From positions 2,852,001-2,916,000 of the forward strand of contig NC_015726.1 in NCBI RefSeq assembly GCF_000219215.1: DNA of 64,000 nucleotides, given 5' to 3'. How positions within the stretch are numbered: position 1 is the stretch's first letter; each line of letters opens with the position of its first letter. This DNA comes from Cupriavidus necator N-1 (lineage in GTDB: Bacteria > Pseudomonadota > Gammaproteobacteria > Burkholderiales > Burkholderiaceae). Position numbers and translations under genes: made by a program. The notes under the pieces are model-generated. The model worked only from the letters and a program-made list of their open reading frames with translations, ran no database searches and had not been told where the DNA came from. Below, in pieces: positions 26,469-35,344 of this stretch.

Positions 26469-29354
26469 TTACGGCGTCAATCCATCGAGCGGAAGCGATG
26501 CGATGCCGCGGGCGCAGTCGATCCTCTGAGCGATCTTCAATGCAGCATCCAGTTCGCCAATGCCGTACTGCTGCATCAACTGGAAGCGCTCGGCTTTCTC
26601 CTCCGGTTCCGTCTGAGCCAGGGCCAAGTAGAGGCTGGGTGGGACAGCACGAAACAACACTTCCATCGATTTGGAGAGGATCACGCCCTCACTATACTTG
26701 CCCGTCTCCTTGCGTGCCGACGCCATCAGCGCCTTCTGTGCCGGGCTCAGCTCGCGGAAGCGTGCGATTTTCTCTACCTCATCCGGCGGCATCGACAGGC
26801 AAATCCACCACTCAATCATGTTGAGCATTGGTTCGGCCGCCTTGGGCAAATCATCAAGGTTCTGAGTCGCAAGCCAGTACCAGGCGCCGAGCTTGCGCCA
26901 CATCTTGGTGATCTTGACGACGTAGGGCGCAAGCAGCGGGTTCTTGGTGATAATGTGCCCCTCATCGGTCACGTTGATAATCGGCCGCCCGAGAAACTGG
27001 TCGCGCTCGGCGATGTTGTTCACCGTGTTGATGAGGCTGATGTAAGCGATGGAGAGCTGGGCGTTGTAGCCCTCGCGCGCGAAGGTCGCCAGATCTACGA
27101 CGGTGATGTCGGCTTCGGGCCAAGGCGTACCGGGCCGATCGAACATTTCGCCATCCACGCCCTGGCAGAACATGTCCATTGCGTCGGCCATTTCCGCCAG
27201 TCGGGCGCGACGGATCTCCGGCAGTGTCGAATCGTGAGCGCGCCCGCGCAGTGCGTCGCGCACATCGCGCGTGAGTACCATTCGCTTATCGGCCACACAA
27301 CGCTGAGCCGCGTCGAGGATGCACTGACGAATGAGGCTGCGGTCTGCTCGCGTCATCCGCGTCTCTTCCTTGTCTTCGCCGCCGGTGATCATCAGCCGCG
27401 CCGTGATCTCCAGCTCACCGAGCACATCGCGCTGCTCCTCAGCGTCTGCGACCCGCGTTGTCTCGGCGCGGTCCTCATCCAGGTCATCGGCATCCAGCGT
27501 TTGCACTTCACCAGGCTTATCTACCAGGCGCCAGGCGTCGGCGAAAGGGGCCAAGCTCACGCCAGCGCCGGGAGCGAGCTTGACACGGTGGACCGACAGG
27601 CCCAGGCGCGAGGCAAAGTCGCCGAAAAGACCGAAGCTATTGCCCGCCTCGACGATAAACAGGCGCGGCCGGTAGATCGCCGTGATCTGATTCAGAATGT
27701 TGTTGAGCGTGGCGCTCTTGCCCGAGCCGGTGGGACCGAAAAGAAACAGATGCGCGTTCATCTGCCTGTCCAGCCGGTTAAGCGGATCGAAGGTGATCGG
27801 CCCGCCGCCACGGTTGAAAAAGGTGATGCCCGGATGCCCCGTGCCCTGGCTGCGGCCCCACACCGGCGCCAAGTTCGCGGCGTGCTGCGCGAACATGAGC
27901 TGGGTGTACCACTGCCGCTTGTCCAGGGCCGGGTCGAAGACGCAGGGCAACCAGCGCAGGTAGCTGTTGAGCGGCGCCACCTCGTCTTCCTCGCGCACCA
28001 ACTGTAGACCAGCGTTGAGCATGACGTTGACCAGTTGCAGGCCGCGGGCGTCGAGCTGCTGCAGGTCGCGCCCCCGCAGGTAGAAGACCAGCGCGCCGCG
28101 GTAGAGCTTGTGCGCGCTGCCAATCATGCTGCGCGCCTGCTGCACGTCCTGGCGAGTCTGCTCCGAAGCTAGTGTCTCGCCCACCGATTTCTTGCTCAGG
28201 TGGTTCAGGTGCGCCTCTAGCACGTCCTGAGGCGTAGCGACCAGGGTAAGACACATCACCGTATCTTCCGGCATCTGGTCGAATAGCGCATTGACTGCAT
28301 CGCTTCCCTTGCGAGTCTCACCGGTTATGTGTCCCGTCGCCGGAGGCATGCGCAGGCGGTCCATCACAATGACCCGATGCGGCATCCCGTCGAAGAGCCA
28401 GACGCCGTTGGCCACGTCCGAGCACGGCTGCCCGAAGAACAAGCGCTGGGCAAAGTCGCCGCTAGCCAGTTCGATCTCGCCTGTTTCCCCCTCCTCGGGG
28501 TAGCGGGTCAGCGCGTAGAAGCGCTCGCAATCTTCAGCACTCGGCCCCAGCAGCGTCGGATGCGGGTTGAACCAGCGCAGCAGCCAGTCATGGATGTCGG
28601 CCGCATGCATGCGGCGGGCCTTCACGCCCGCATTGGCGAGCCCGCCCACGAGTCGATCACAGATCGTGCAGAGAGACTGCTCGGGCGACTGGCCGCGTCG
28701 GGAAACCGCTGTCGCGGGTGCGCGCCGGTAGACTACCATGCGCACGCGCCGGACCTGGCCGCGCCACGGCAAGCGTGTGACCATGGTGTCCTCAAACAGC
28801 CCGCCTGGCTTGGCGATCGCGCGCAGATGGTGCGCGAAGAAGCGCAGATAGAACTCGCTGAAGGCGATGCCCTGAGCACGTGGCCGGACGTAGTCTGCCA
28901 GCGTGCGCAGATAGCCGTCCCAATTCGCCTCGTCCTGAGCATAGAGCTGGACCACCCAGGGATGCTCTTCCAGTTCATCGAAGGAATCCTGCAGCGCGTT
29001 CTCCAGCGCGTCGCGCGCCTGCCACAGCCAGGCCAGTTCGCGCCCTTCAGTGCCGACAGGGGCCAACTCGAAGAAGGCCGCGACCGAATCGCCGTCCTCC
29101 AGCAGCATGCTCATCGATTCGGGAAGATATTCGACCCAGGGCAGCAGATCGGCGAAGGACGGGGCCACATCATAGAGCGCCTGGGCCTGCGCCTCGGTGG
29201 CCGGGTTGCGGCGGCCGGCGGCCAACGCGCTGCCGGGCTCGGTAATGCCATGCGCGGCCAGTAACGACACATGCCGGGTCCAGGCCTCGTCAGCCGGTTC
29301 ACTGGCACCGGTTGCCCTTTCGGCCCGGCGCGTCCTAAAGAATGAGCGGATCAT
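26469..29354 (-). CDS. traC: Conjugative transfer ATPase, TraC/VirB4 type (TIGR03744)
   Basis: 961-residue cytoplasmic ATPase powering pilus and channel assembly. The Walker A motif LFGPTGSGKSATLNN lies near residue 538 and the Walker B-like NVTDEGHIIT near residue 793; a further ATWYWLATQNLDD-like segment follows. Length and the N-terminal half (WVEYLPESMSMLLEDGDSV) match the PFL_4706 family of G-type elements. It overlaps the upstream lipoprotein gene by one base. It appears intact. Confidence 0.95.
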   Translation of the reverse strand: MIRSFFRTRRAERATGASEPADEAWTRHVSLLAAHGITEPGSALAAGRRNPATEAQAQALYDVAPSFADLLPWVEYLPESMSMLLEDGDSVAAFFELAPVGTEGRELAWLWQARDALENALQDSFDELEEHPWVVQLYAQDEANWDGYLRTLADYVRPRAQGIAFSEFYLRFFAHHLRAIAKPGGLFEDTMVTRLPWRGQVRRVRMVVYRRAPATAVSRRGQSPEQSLCTICDRLVGGLANAGVKARRMHAADIHDWLLRWFNPHPTLLGPSAEDCERFYALTRYPEEGETGEIELASGDFAQRLFFGQPCSDVANGVWLFDGMPHRVIVMDRLRMPPATGHITGETRKGSDAVNALFDQMPEDTVMCLTLVATPQDVLEAHLNHLSKKSVGETLASEQTRQDVQQARSMIGSAHKLYRGALVFYLRGRDLQQLDARGLQLVNVMLNAGLQLVREEDEVAPLNSYLRWLPCVFDPALDKRQWYTQLMFAQHAANLAPVWGRSQGTGHPGITFFNRGGGPITFDPLNRLDRQMNAHLFLFGPTGSGKSATLNNILNQITAIYRPRLFIVEAGNSFGLFGDFASRLGLSVHRVKLAPGAGVSLAPFADAWRLVDKPGEVQTLDADDLDEDRAETTRVADAEEQRDVLGELEITARLMITGGEDKEETRMTRADRSLIRQCILDAAQRCVADKRMVLTRDVRDALRGRAHDSTLPEIRRARLAEMADAMDMFCQGVDGEMFDRPGTPWPEADITVVDLATFAREGYNAQLSIAYISLINTVNNIAERDQFLGRPIINVTDEGHIITKNPLLAPYVVKITKMWRKLGAWYWLATQNLDDLPKAAEPMLNMIEWWICLSMPPDEVEKIARFRELSPAQKALMASARKETGKYSEGVILSKSMEVLFRAVPPSLYLALAQTEPEEKAERFQLMQQYGIGELDAALKIAQRIDCARGIASLPLDGLTP

Positions 29355-29788
29355 TAGTAATCCTCCAAACGTTCACCCGGCATCGCGTACTGCACCCGCT
29401 GGTAAAGCGGAAACACCGTGGTGTAGCCGGGCACCGGCACTGGATCGCTTCCGGACAGATGCGGGAAGACGTACATCACGAGGTCCGGGTTGGGCAGTCG
29501 GTGGAACTGGCGGTAGATCTCGTTGGCGGCGGTGCGGGTGTAGGCTGCATTGGCCGCGGGCATGCTCTTTACATCTGGCTCAGTCAGCGGCCGGCGCAAG
29601 CCCTGACGCACATCGATCAGTTGTCTCGCGGGCTGACCACCGCCCGCACTGCCGCCGGTCTCCTGTTGCCAGACATCGAGCATTGTGTGATCGCCTTGTG
29701 GTAGTAGCTTGTCCTTGCTGGTGGCACACCCTCCCAGCACCAAGGCTGCAATCAGCGTCGCGGCGGCTTCAGTCCAGATCTGACGCAT
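29354..29788 (-). CDS. ICE lipoprotein (TIGR03751)
   Basis: 144 residues from the ATG at 29788, preceded by GGAGAAGCTC. The signal peptide ends in a lipobox (ALVLGGCATSKD), so it is probably an outer-membrane lipoprotein, the VirB7 counterpart. The TIGR03751 core NEIYRQFHRLPNPDLVMYVFPH and GYTTVFPLYQRVQYAMPGE are present. It overlaps the VirB10-like gene upstream by 20 bp. Confidence 0.9.
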   Translation of the reverse strand: MRQIWTEAAATLIAALVLGGCATSKDKLLPQGDHTMLDVWQQETGGSAGGGQPARQLIDVRQGLRRPLTEPDVKSMPAANAAYTRTAANEIYRQFHRLPNPDLVMYVFPHLSGSDPVPVPGYTTVFPLYQRVQYAMPGERLEDY

Positions 29789-31235
29789 GAGCTTCTCCGA
29801 TGCGGTGATTGACCCGCCGCCCCTTGACGTCGTAGTCGATGTTAAGGGGCTGCTCCAGATGGACAGCGACTTTGGCCCCGGGCTGCACGTAGATTGCGGC
29901 AAAGGCCTGCCCGTAAAGCTTGTTGACCCAGTCGGCCATGTCGCGCACACCCCCGGCGAGAATGCGGCCCATGGCCTCGTTGCCTGAAATGCCGACCGTA
30001 CCAAGCGAGCCGTTGCTGTTGGAGACCACGGCTACACTGCCGGTGTCCGACTTGATGAGCGAGGCCGCGCCTGCGCCGGCCGCGGTAATCAACGCCTGCG
30101 AACCGAGGTACTGTTGCGCGTTACTGCGACGCTCGCCGGAGACGCAGGGGACGCCGTGGGGATCGCTGATCCAGCCCAAGCTACCCCGCACCGCGCTGCC
30201 GTCCATGCCGGTGCTGCTAGCCTGGTCACCGGTGGCGCCCTGGCTGCGCGAACTCTTCTGCGGCACGTTTTGGATAGTTCCGTCTTGGAAAACGAACGTC
30301 ACGCTGCGGACCTGGCCGCGCACGCATGAAAGTGTCCAGTCGCCCGAGGCGGTGCCGCTCACCACTGCACCGGCTACGTCGGGAATATCGATGCCGTTGG
30401 CGGTAAGGTTGTCCGGACCGATCAGCACCTTGAAGGGATACGGGTCGTTGACCGTACCGTCGATCGGCACACGTCCGATCAACGCTGTCATGGCAATCGA
30501 CCCAATGAGTGTCGAGTTGGACGGCACCGTGTAGATCGGCTTGGCGTAGGTCTCTGCGGCGCTGCTGACAGCCTCAGCGGCGGCGCTCGCAGTGTTTTCA
30601 GCCATATCCGTCAGAGTTCTCTGCGCGGGTCCGAAGCTGGTGGGCAGATTCGGGCCGCTACGTACATCGCCACTCTTGACAGGCGTTGCGTCATCTGGTT
30701 CCACCCAGTGCATGCCGCCACTCTTGCGCGCACCGCCCCTGTGCTTGCCATCGCCCTCCTCCAGGCCCAGCCCGATGGGCAGGTCGGGCTGCCCGCCCTC
30801 GCCGGAAAGCCCATCGAGGCGCCGCTGCAAGTCTTGTAACCGGTCCTGCGTCTGCTGACGATCGTTTGCGATCTGATCACGCTCCTGTTGCACGCGGCCG
30901 CGCTCGCCCTCCAATGCGGTCTGGATGCTTTGGTCAATCGCACTCTCACGGACACGCATGCGCTCGTTCTCGGCCTTCTGGTCCTTGTTGTCGTTGAGCG
31001 CTGCCTGTAGTTCGTTGCGCAGTTGCTTGACCTGGGCGACCAGCGTGGCAACGGTATCGCGCGGCGTATCGCCCTCGATACCCAAGGCTTTCATCTCTTC
31101 AGGCGAGAGCGGATTGGCACGATCGGGCCTGGCGGGCTCGGCACCATGATCATTTGAGAAGAGCCTGATGCCAGCGAAGACCATCAACAGCACCATCGGG
31201 ATCAGCAACCACTTGAGGAGGGGATTACTTTTCAT
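29769..31235 (-). CDS. VirB10/TraB-like ICE protein (TIGR03752)
   Basis: 488 residues from ATG 31235. A short cytoplasmic start is followed by one membrane segment (LLIPMVLLMVFAGIRLF), a coiled-coil region rich in Gln, Glu and Arg (about residues 60-145), a Pro/Gly-rich linker, and a C-terminal TraB/VirB10-like beta domain from IYTVPSNSTLIGSIAMTALIGRVP onward. It should link the inner-membrane complex to the outer-membrane ring. The upstream reading to 31406 lies within the neighbouring gene, so it was not used. Confidence 0.92.
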   Translation of the reverse strand: MKSNPLLKWLLIPMVLLMVFAGIRLFSNDHGAEPARPDRANPLSPEEMKALGIEGDTPRDTVATLVAQVKQLRNELQAALNDNKDQKAENERMRVRESAIDQSIQTALEGERGRVQQERDQIANDRQQTQDRLQDLQRRLDGLSGEGGQPDLPIGLGLEEGDGKHRGGARKSGGMHWVEPDDATPVKSGDVRSGPNLPTSFGPAQRTLTDMAENTASAAAEAVSSAAETYAKPIYTVPSNSTLIGSIAMTALIGRVPIDGTVNDPYPFKVLIGPDNLTANGIDIPDVAGAVVSGTASGDWTLSCVRGQVRSVTFVFQDGTIQNVPQKSSRSQGATGDQASSTGMDGSAVRGSLGWISDPHGVPCVSGERRSNAQQYLGSQALITAAGAGAASLIKSDTGSVAVVSNSNGSLGTVGISGNEAMGRILAGGVRDMADWVNKLYGQAFAAIYVQPGAKVAVHLEQPLNIDYDVKGRRVNHRIGEAHASDLD

Positions 31236-32145
31236 TATGGGGATCTCCTCCTTCGGCCTGGCCGGCCGCGGCCGCCACCGGCATGCTAGCGGTGGCGTCG
31301 AGGGTTGCCACCTTTGGCAGCAGCGACTCGGCCAGGCCATGGCCACGGGTAACAAGATAGACCACGGTGGTGTCGGTCGAAGCGCCAGCCGGCCCCAAGG
31401 TCGCATGTTGGAAGGTTGCCGCGACGAAATCGCCTTGCAGTGCGCGCGGGTCGAGTACCAAGCGCCGTGCGGACGTGTTAGTGAGCTTCACTGCCGTCAC
31501 CCACTGGTCATCGAGCCGCCACGCGGCCAGCGCCTGCGCGCGCAACGGGAGCACAGGTAGCAATGTGTGTAGAGCCAGATCGCGGCGTAGATTCACGCGG
31601 CGGACGCCGGCCACCGGCTCCACCGTGCGCAGCGGTGCATAGAGGTTTTGTGCCGCATAGCGTGTCAGCACCGCAGGCACCGGGCTCGCGCGCCGCGTCG
31701 CCGCGCCTGCCGTCTCGCGCGGCTGGTGCTCGCTTGTGACGGTACCGGCCAGAGCGTTCGCCGGCGATGATGCCGCATCGCCCACGATGATGCGCACAGG
31801 CTCGAGCGCAGGCTGGCCTGCCTTGGCTGGCTCGGCAGCGATGTCGAGCAGGATCAGCGCCCCGGACTCCACGTCTTGCAGTTGCAGCCGCGAGGGCGGA
31901 ATCGGCTCGCTCGCGCGCAGATAGATCGCGCCGCCGGCGCTCTGCACGCGCAGGTGCGATGCGATGTTCTCCGGCAGGCCGACGCGCACGTTACGATCGA
32001 TGAAGATCACGCGCTCCTGACCGACCACTAGCGCCACAGCCAGGGGCAAACGTTGCCAGCGCAGGAGCTCCACAGCGTGGCTGATGGAGACTTGTGCCAT
32101 GCCGAGCAGAAGGCCAGCCAAGGCCGAAAGGATACGCCGCTTCAT
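31225..32145 (-). CDS. VirB9/TraK-like ICE protein (TIGR03749)
   Basis: 306 residues with a signal peptide ending SHAVE, followed by beta-rich sequence. WQRLPLAVALVVGQERVIFIDRNVRVGLP and YAAQNLYAPLRTVEPVAGVRRVNL are characteristic, and the C-terminal half has the VKLTNTSARRLVLDPRALQGDF module. It is predicted periplasmic, part of the outer-membrane core complex with the VirB10-like protein, whose gene it overlaps by 11 bp. Confidence 0.9.
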   Translation of the reverse strand: MKRRILSALAGLLLGMAQVSISHAVELLRWQRLPLAVALVVGQERVIFIDRNVRVGLPENIASHLRVQSAGGAIYLRASEPIPPSRLQLQDVESGALILLDIAAEPAKAGQPALEPVRIIVGDAASSPANALAGTVTSEHQPRETAGAATRRASPVPAVLTRYAAQNLYAPLRTVEPVAGVRRVNLRRDLALHTLLPVLPLRAQALAAWRLDDQWVTAVKLTNTSARRLVLDPRALQGDFVAATFQHATLGPAGASTDTTVVYLVTRGHGLAESLLPKVATLDATASMPVAAAAGQAEGGDPHNEK

Positions 32146-32831
32146 GGCGCTTCTCCTTGCAGAGGGTTGACAGCGGCAGGTTGGGGGCCGGATACAGTTG
32201 CCGGCGCCGATTCAATGCGCTGCGGCGCCCTCGCATAGCAGTCCAGCGCCAGGCCGAAGGGGTTATGCTCTGGGTCCACATCCGAGCGAACGACCTTCAA
32301 GGCATAGCGCACCAGTGCGCGCTTGACCTGTTCGGAGCCGAGGTACTCGTCGGCACTTACCTCGAGCGTGACGATCCAATCCGCTGCTGACACGACTTGC
32401 ACACGCGACGTGGGATCATCGCCGTAGCCTCGGCCGGGGATCTCATAGATTCCGCGCACCCGTTGGCGCAGTTCGCCGTTGTTTCGCCGCAATTCGTAGT
32501 CCTGTTGCAGGAAGGACTGGCACCCAGGCGTGAAGTAAGCGGACAGCGCCTTGAGATTGCGCGGGTAGTCCTCCTCGCCATTGGCCGGCCAGCGCTGGGT
32601 CTGCTGCCAGATGTAGAAGGTAAAGGCGTAGACGTTTTCCGGAGGCACGTCCCACCACTTTCGGGTGCTACCCGAACGCAGATCAGGGGGCACGTGGATG
32701 GTCAGGGTCTTCGGCGCGCTCCACCAGCCGAACCCCAGCACCAGGGCCAGGGCGAACAGCGCTGCCACGGCTAGGCGCAAGGTCTTGACATGCGCCTCGA
32801 GGTGCATGACCTCGTTCCTGAACCGGCTCAT
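32142..32831 (-). CDS. VirB8/TraE-like ICE protein, PFL_4703 family (TIGR03746)
   Basis: 229 residues from ATG 32831. One N-terminal membrane segment (LRLAVAALFALALVLGFGWW) and a periplasmic domain with PENVYAFTFYIWQQTQRWP, ending in a Pro-rich tail. It serves as the inner-membrane scaffold of the channel. Both ends overlap neighbours by 4 bp, a tightly packed operon. Confidence 0.92.
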   Translation of the reverse strand: MSRFRNEVMHLEAHVKTLRLAVAALFALALVLGFGWWSAPKTLTIHVPPDLRSGSTRKWWDVPPENVYAFTFYIWQQTQRWPANGEEDYPRNLKALSAYFTPGCQSFLQQDYELRRNNGELRQRVRGIYEIPGRGYGDDPTSRVQVVSAADWIVTLEVSADEYLGSEQVKRALVRYALKVVRSDVDPEHNPFGLALDCYARAPQRIESAPATVSGPQPAAVNPLQGEAP

Positions 32832-33277
32832 GCGGCGCCCCGACGAATGGATGTGGAAGGCCACTCGCGCCGTGTGGTCCACCAGCCAGAGTAAGCGATG
32901 ATCTGCCGTCCGCCTACTTGAGCAGCCAGCGAGGGGTAGCGCAGCGCGAGCCGCCACTGGAGCTGGCGGTATAGCCAGGTGTCAGGCCGACCGCGCTTCT
33001 TCCGGCGCAGGAAGCCGCCACCCCCGAACACGCCGATCCCGATGCCAACGACGACCAGGGTCGGCACCATGGCAATACTCTGGGTCAGCCAGGCCGCCGC
33101 CAAGCCTGTCAGGAAGCCGGCCACACCGGACAAGCCGGCGCAGGCCCACAGCTCGTCGGCAGTCAATCCGCGTATCACCACCGGATGGCGGTTCAAGCGA
33201 TGCGGCAGGAAGACGACGAGCCCATCATTGAGACCATCCTGCGCAGCCTGCCTCGGGTTCTGGGGGTAGCCGGTCAT
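32828..33277 (-). CDS. TraL-like ICE membrane protein (TIGR03750)
   Basis: 149 residues; LPHRLNRHPVVIRGLTADEL at the front, then two hydrophobic segments (about residues 45-65 and 68-90) and an Arg/Lys-rich cytoplasmic part with DTWLYRQLQWRLA. This is the typical small inner-membrane component between the VirB2-like and VirB8-like genes. Confidence 0.9.
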   Translation of the reverse strand: MTGYPQNPRQAAQDGLNDGLVVFLPHRLNRHPVVIRGLTADELWACAGLSGVAGFLTGLAAAWLTQSIAMVPTLVVVGIGIGVFGGGGFLRRKKRGRPDTWLYRQLQWRLALRYPSLAAQVGGRQIIAYSGWWTTRREWPSTSIRRGAA

Positions 33278-33289
33278 CGCTGCACACCC

Positions 33290-33655
33290 TCAGAGCACAC
33301 CGGTGGCCTTGGTCATCAGCCAGATGCCAACGACCAACAGAATGGCGCCCACCGCCACCGTGAGGCCGAACTGGCCCCAGGTAGCGCGGCCGGTGTGGAT
33401 CTCGGCATAACGCGTATAAGCGTGGTAGCAGACCCCGATGAACATCGAGGAAACCACAAGCAGCGCAATGAGCAGCACGATGTCGTAGCCGTAGTTCTGC
33501 AGCGTTTGGAGGATGCCTTTACCCGCGCCGCGCGATGGGTCTTCCATGGTCGGCAGGCCGGCAGCGAACGAGGCGATTGGCATGCCCGTAATGCATAGCG
33601 CAACGAGTGCGGTGGCAACACATGTGGCGCGATGGAAAATCGAACAGGTTTTCAT
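33290..33655 (-). CDS. Pilin-like ICE protein, PFL_4702 family (TIGR03745)
   Basis: 121 residues with a long signal sequence ending SFAAG and two hydrophobic segments (residues 58-80, 97-115) separated by a short polar loop, the layout of VirB2/TraA-type pilins. GLPTMEDPSRGAGKGILQTLQNYGYD is the family signature. It is probably the major pilus subunit, inferred from layout. Confidence 0.9.
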   Translation of the reverse strand: MKTCSIFHRATCVATALVALCITGMPIASFAAGLPTMEDPSRGAGKGILQTLQNYGYDIVLLIALLVVSSMFIGVCYHAYTRYAEIHTGRATWGQFGLTVAVGAILLVVGIWLMTKATGVL

Positions 33656-33678
33656 AGCGATTCAAACTTTCGTGGTGG

Positions 33679-33918
33679 TCAGGACAGGAGAAAGAAGCTC
33701 AGCGTCAGGTACATCGCGACGAATCGTACGGCCACGCCGACGAACTGGCGCTCGGTTGTCCGGTTCTCGGCCCAACCGACATAGGCGGTACGCAGCGCCC
33801 AAACACCCCAGAGCAGCAGAACGGCGAAGACGAAGCCGAGGACAACGGTGGAGACGGTCGCAGGCGTGAAACCACTGTTGGCCTGGAAAGCGGCGACTTG
33901 ATCAGCGGCAAGCGTCAT
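33679..33918 (-). CDS. ICE membrane protein, PFL_4701 family (TIGR03758)
   Basis: 79 residues with two hydrophobic segments and a polar centre (YVGWAENRTTERQF). The FQANSGFTPATVSTVVLGFVF start is characteristic. It precedes the pilin-like gene and overlaps the RAQPRD gene by 4 bp. Its function is unproven; a second pilin-like or channel subunit is likely. Confidence 0.9.
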   Translation of the reverse strand: MTLAADQVAAFQANSGFTPATVSTVVLGFVFAVLLLWGVWALRTAYVGWAENRTTERQFVGVAVRFVAMYLTLSFFLLS

Positions 33919-34277
33919 GGCGATGACTCCTGCGGTTCATGGCTTCGTACGTAGTCGCCGGCGATGGGAACGGGATCGCGCGGCTGGGCACGCTCGGGGG
34001 CGAGGTAGTCCTGCACGCCTGCACGGACGCGCTCAAGGTCAGCATGCAGCCGGGCATAATCGAAGTGGTAGCGGGCACGTTCATCCATTGCGGTGTTGGC
34101 GGCGTGCGCTGCGATGCTGTCCGCCAGTTCAATCTGACGCGCCAAGGCGCCGAGTTGCTCACGCTCCATGGCGCCATTGGAAGCCATGGCCGCACGCAAA
34201 CTTGAGAACGAAAGCAACAGGAGCAAGATGACTATCCGGCGTGACCACGCGCCAGTGCGTCGGCATGTTTGTTTCAT
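33915..34277 (-). CDS. RAQPRD family ICE protein
   Basis: 120 residues from ATG 34277, preceded by GGGGATGGC. A hydrophobic signal region (IVILLLLLSFSSLRAAMA) is followed by helical sequence and the name-giving motif RAQPRDPVPIAGDY near the C-terminus. This exported family is almost confined to G-type conjugative elements. Function unknown. Confidence 0.93.
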   Translation of the reverse strand: MKQTCRRTGAWSRRIVILLLLLSFSSLRAAMASNGAMEREQLGALARQIELADSIAAHAANTAMDERARYHFDYARLHADLERVRAGVQDYLAPERAQPRDPVPIAGDYVRSHEPQESSP

Positions 34278-34515
34278 GTTGCCATCCCCTGGTGAAGTGG
34301 ATGGTGTCAATACTGCAGCGCGCCGCAGTCATGCGCCGTAGAGAAAGAGAATTTCTGCACAACCAGATTGATGGCGTCATGTTGCGCCAACGGCGGCATT
34401 TCAGCGCGCAAGCTTTTCCCTTCCCAGAAGCTGCTGAGCACATATGCCATGAGTGCGTAGAACCTACACGTCGGGATGACCGCCGCGGCCATGAGGGAAG
34501 AGGGTACAAAGTGCC

Positions 34516-34535
34516 AGCCCCCAAGCGTGGGGGCT
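34516..34535. repeat. GC-rich inverted repeat in the 34.28-34.59 kb gap
   Basis: AGCCCCC, a 6-nt loop, GGGGGCT, between the PFL_4697-type gene and the RAQPRD gene. On the minus strand it is followed by GGCACTTTG, so only a weak T-tract exists. It may attenuate transcription between the traD side and the RAQPRD-pilin side. The rest of this 317-bp gap shows no convincing gene. Confidence 0.55.
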
Positions 34536-34594
34536 AGTGCACGTTCCTTGCTGCGGGCAAGGCGCAGTCGGGCACGTTCACCTTCCAAAATCGC

Positions 34595-35344
34595 CTAGAG
34601 ATACTTCTTGAACGTCGCGGCGGAGATGCATACGGCTACGCCCAGCATTGACGCGCTGGGCAACAGGATTAGCAGCGGATGAACGCTCACCGGCAGCGCC
34701 AGGTAAATGACCCACGGCAGAATGGCCAGCGGCATCAGGCTCGCCTTCGCTCGGTGGTAGACGAATCCCGATTCGCGGCCGGCTGCGAAGCTGCGCACGT
34801 CACGCCGAACTAGCCCATCCACCAGGCCAACGAAGGCGGCCATCAAAAACAGCGGCAAGGTCAGCGTCAGCACCAGCAGCCGCACGAGAAACACGAGAGC
34901 AGTGTAGGCGGAGGCGATCAAGTAGCTCTCAACATGCACATAGACCACGCCAAGGTAGTAGCGCAAATCATGTGCCTGGCTGCGGACACCGGCGCTTGCC
35001 TGCGTAGCGGCATCGCGTATCACGTCGAGCAGCCCGCTTTTGACGAAAAGCCAGTCGTAGGCCAGCTCGACAAGATGCCGAGCGGTGCGGCCTGGTTCCT
35101 GCACCATCACGCCGCGCGTAAAGCTCTCCGATACCAGGGCCAACTCGTGATTGAGCATGCTCTGCGCGTGACGCCAGCCCTGTTGAGGCCAGAAGAAGTG
35201 CAACCCGATGCATTCGATCACGATGCACAAAAGCAGTGAGCCGCACAGCACACCAAAGATGCGGAACGGCAAGGTGATGACACTCGCGACCAGCCCCTGT
35301 TGGTAGACCTGCTGGCGCTGCGCTGCGACGACCGGATCGCTCAT
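34595..35344 (-). CDS. ICE membrane protein, PFL_4697 family (TIGR03747)
   Basis: 249 residues with about four membrane segments: one at 20-45, and three between residues 135 and 245. LPFRIFGVLCGSLL and FVGLVDGLVRRDVRSFAAGRESGFVYHRAK are family landmarks. It is always found next to the TraD coupling protein, whose gene it overlaps by 4 bp here, so it probably acts with it. Exact role unknown. Confidence 0.9.
   Translation of the reverse strand: MSDPVVAAQRQQVYQQGLVASVITLPFRIFGVLCGSLLLCIVIECIGLHFFWPQQGWRHAQSMLNHELALVSESFTRGVMVQEPGRTARHLVELAYDWLFVKSGLLDVIRDAATQASAGVRSQAHDLRYYLGVVYVHVESYLIASAYTALVFLVRLLVLTLTLPLFLMAAFVGLVDGLVRRDVRSFAAGRESGFVYHRAKASLMPLAILPWVIYLALPVSVHPLLILLPSASMLGVAVCISAATFKKYL

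Noticed and set aside
34307..34588. 93-codon minus-strand frame between the PFL_4697-type and RAQPRD genes
   Set aside because: It crosses the inverted repeat at 34516-34535, has no start context and matches no ICE family.
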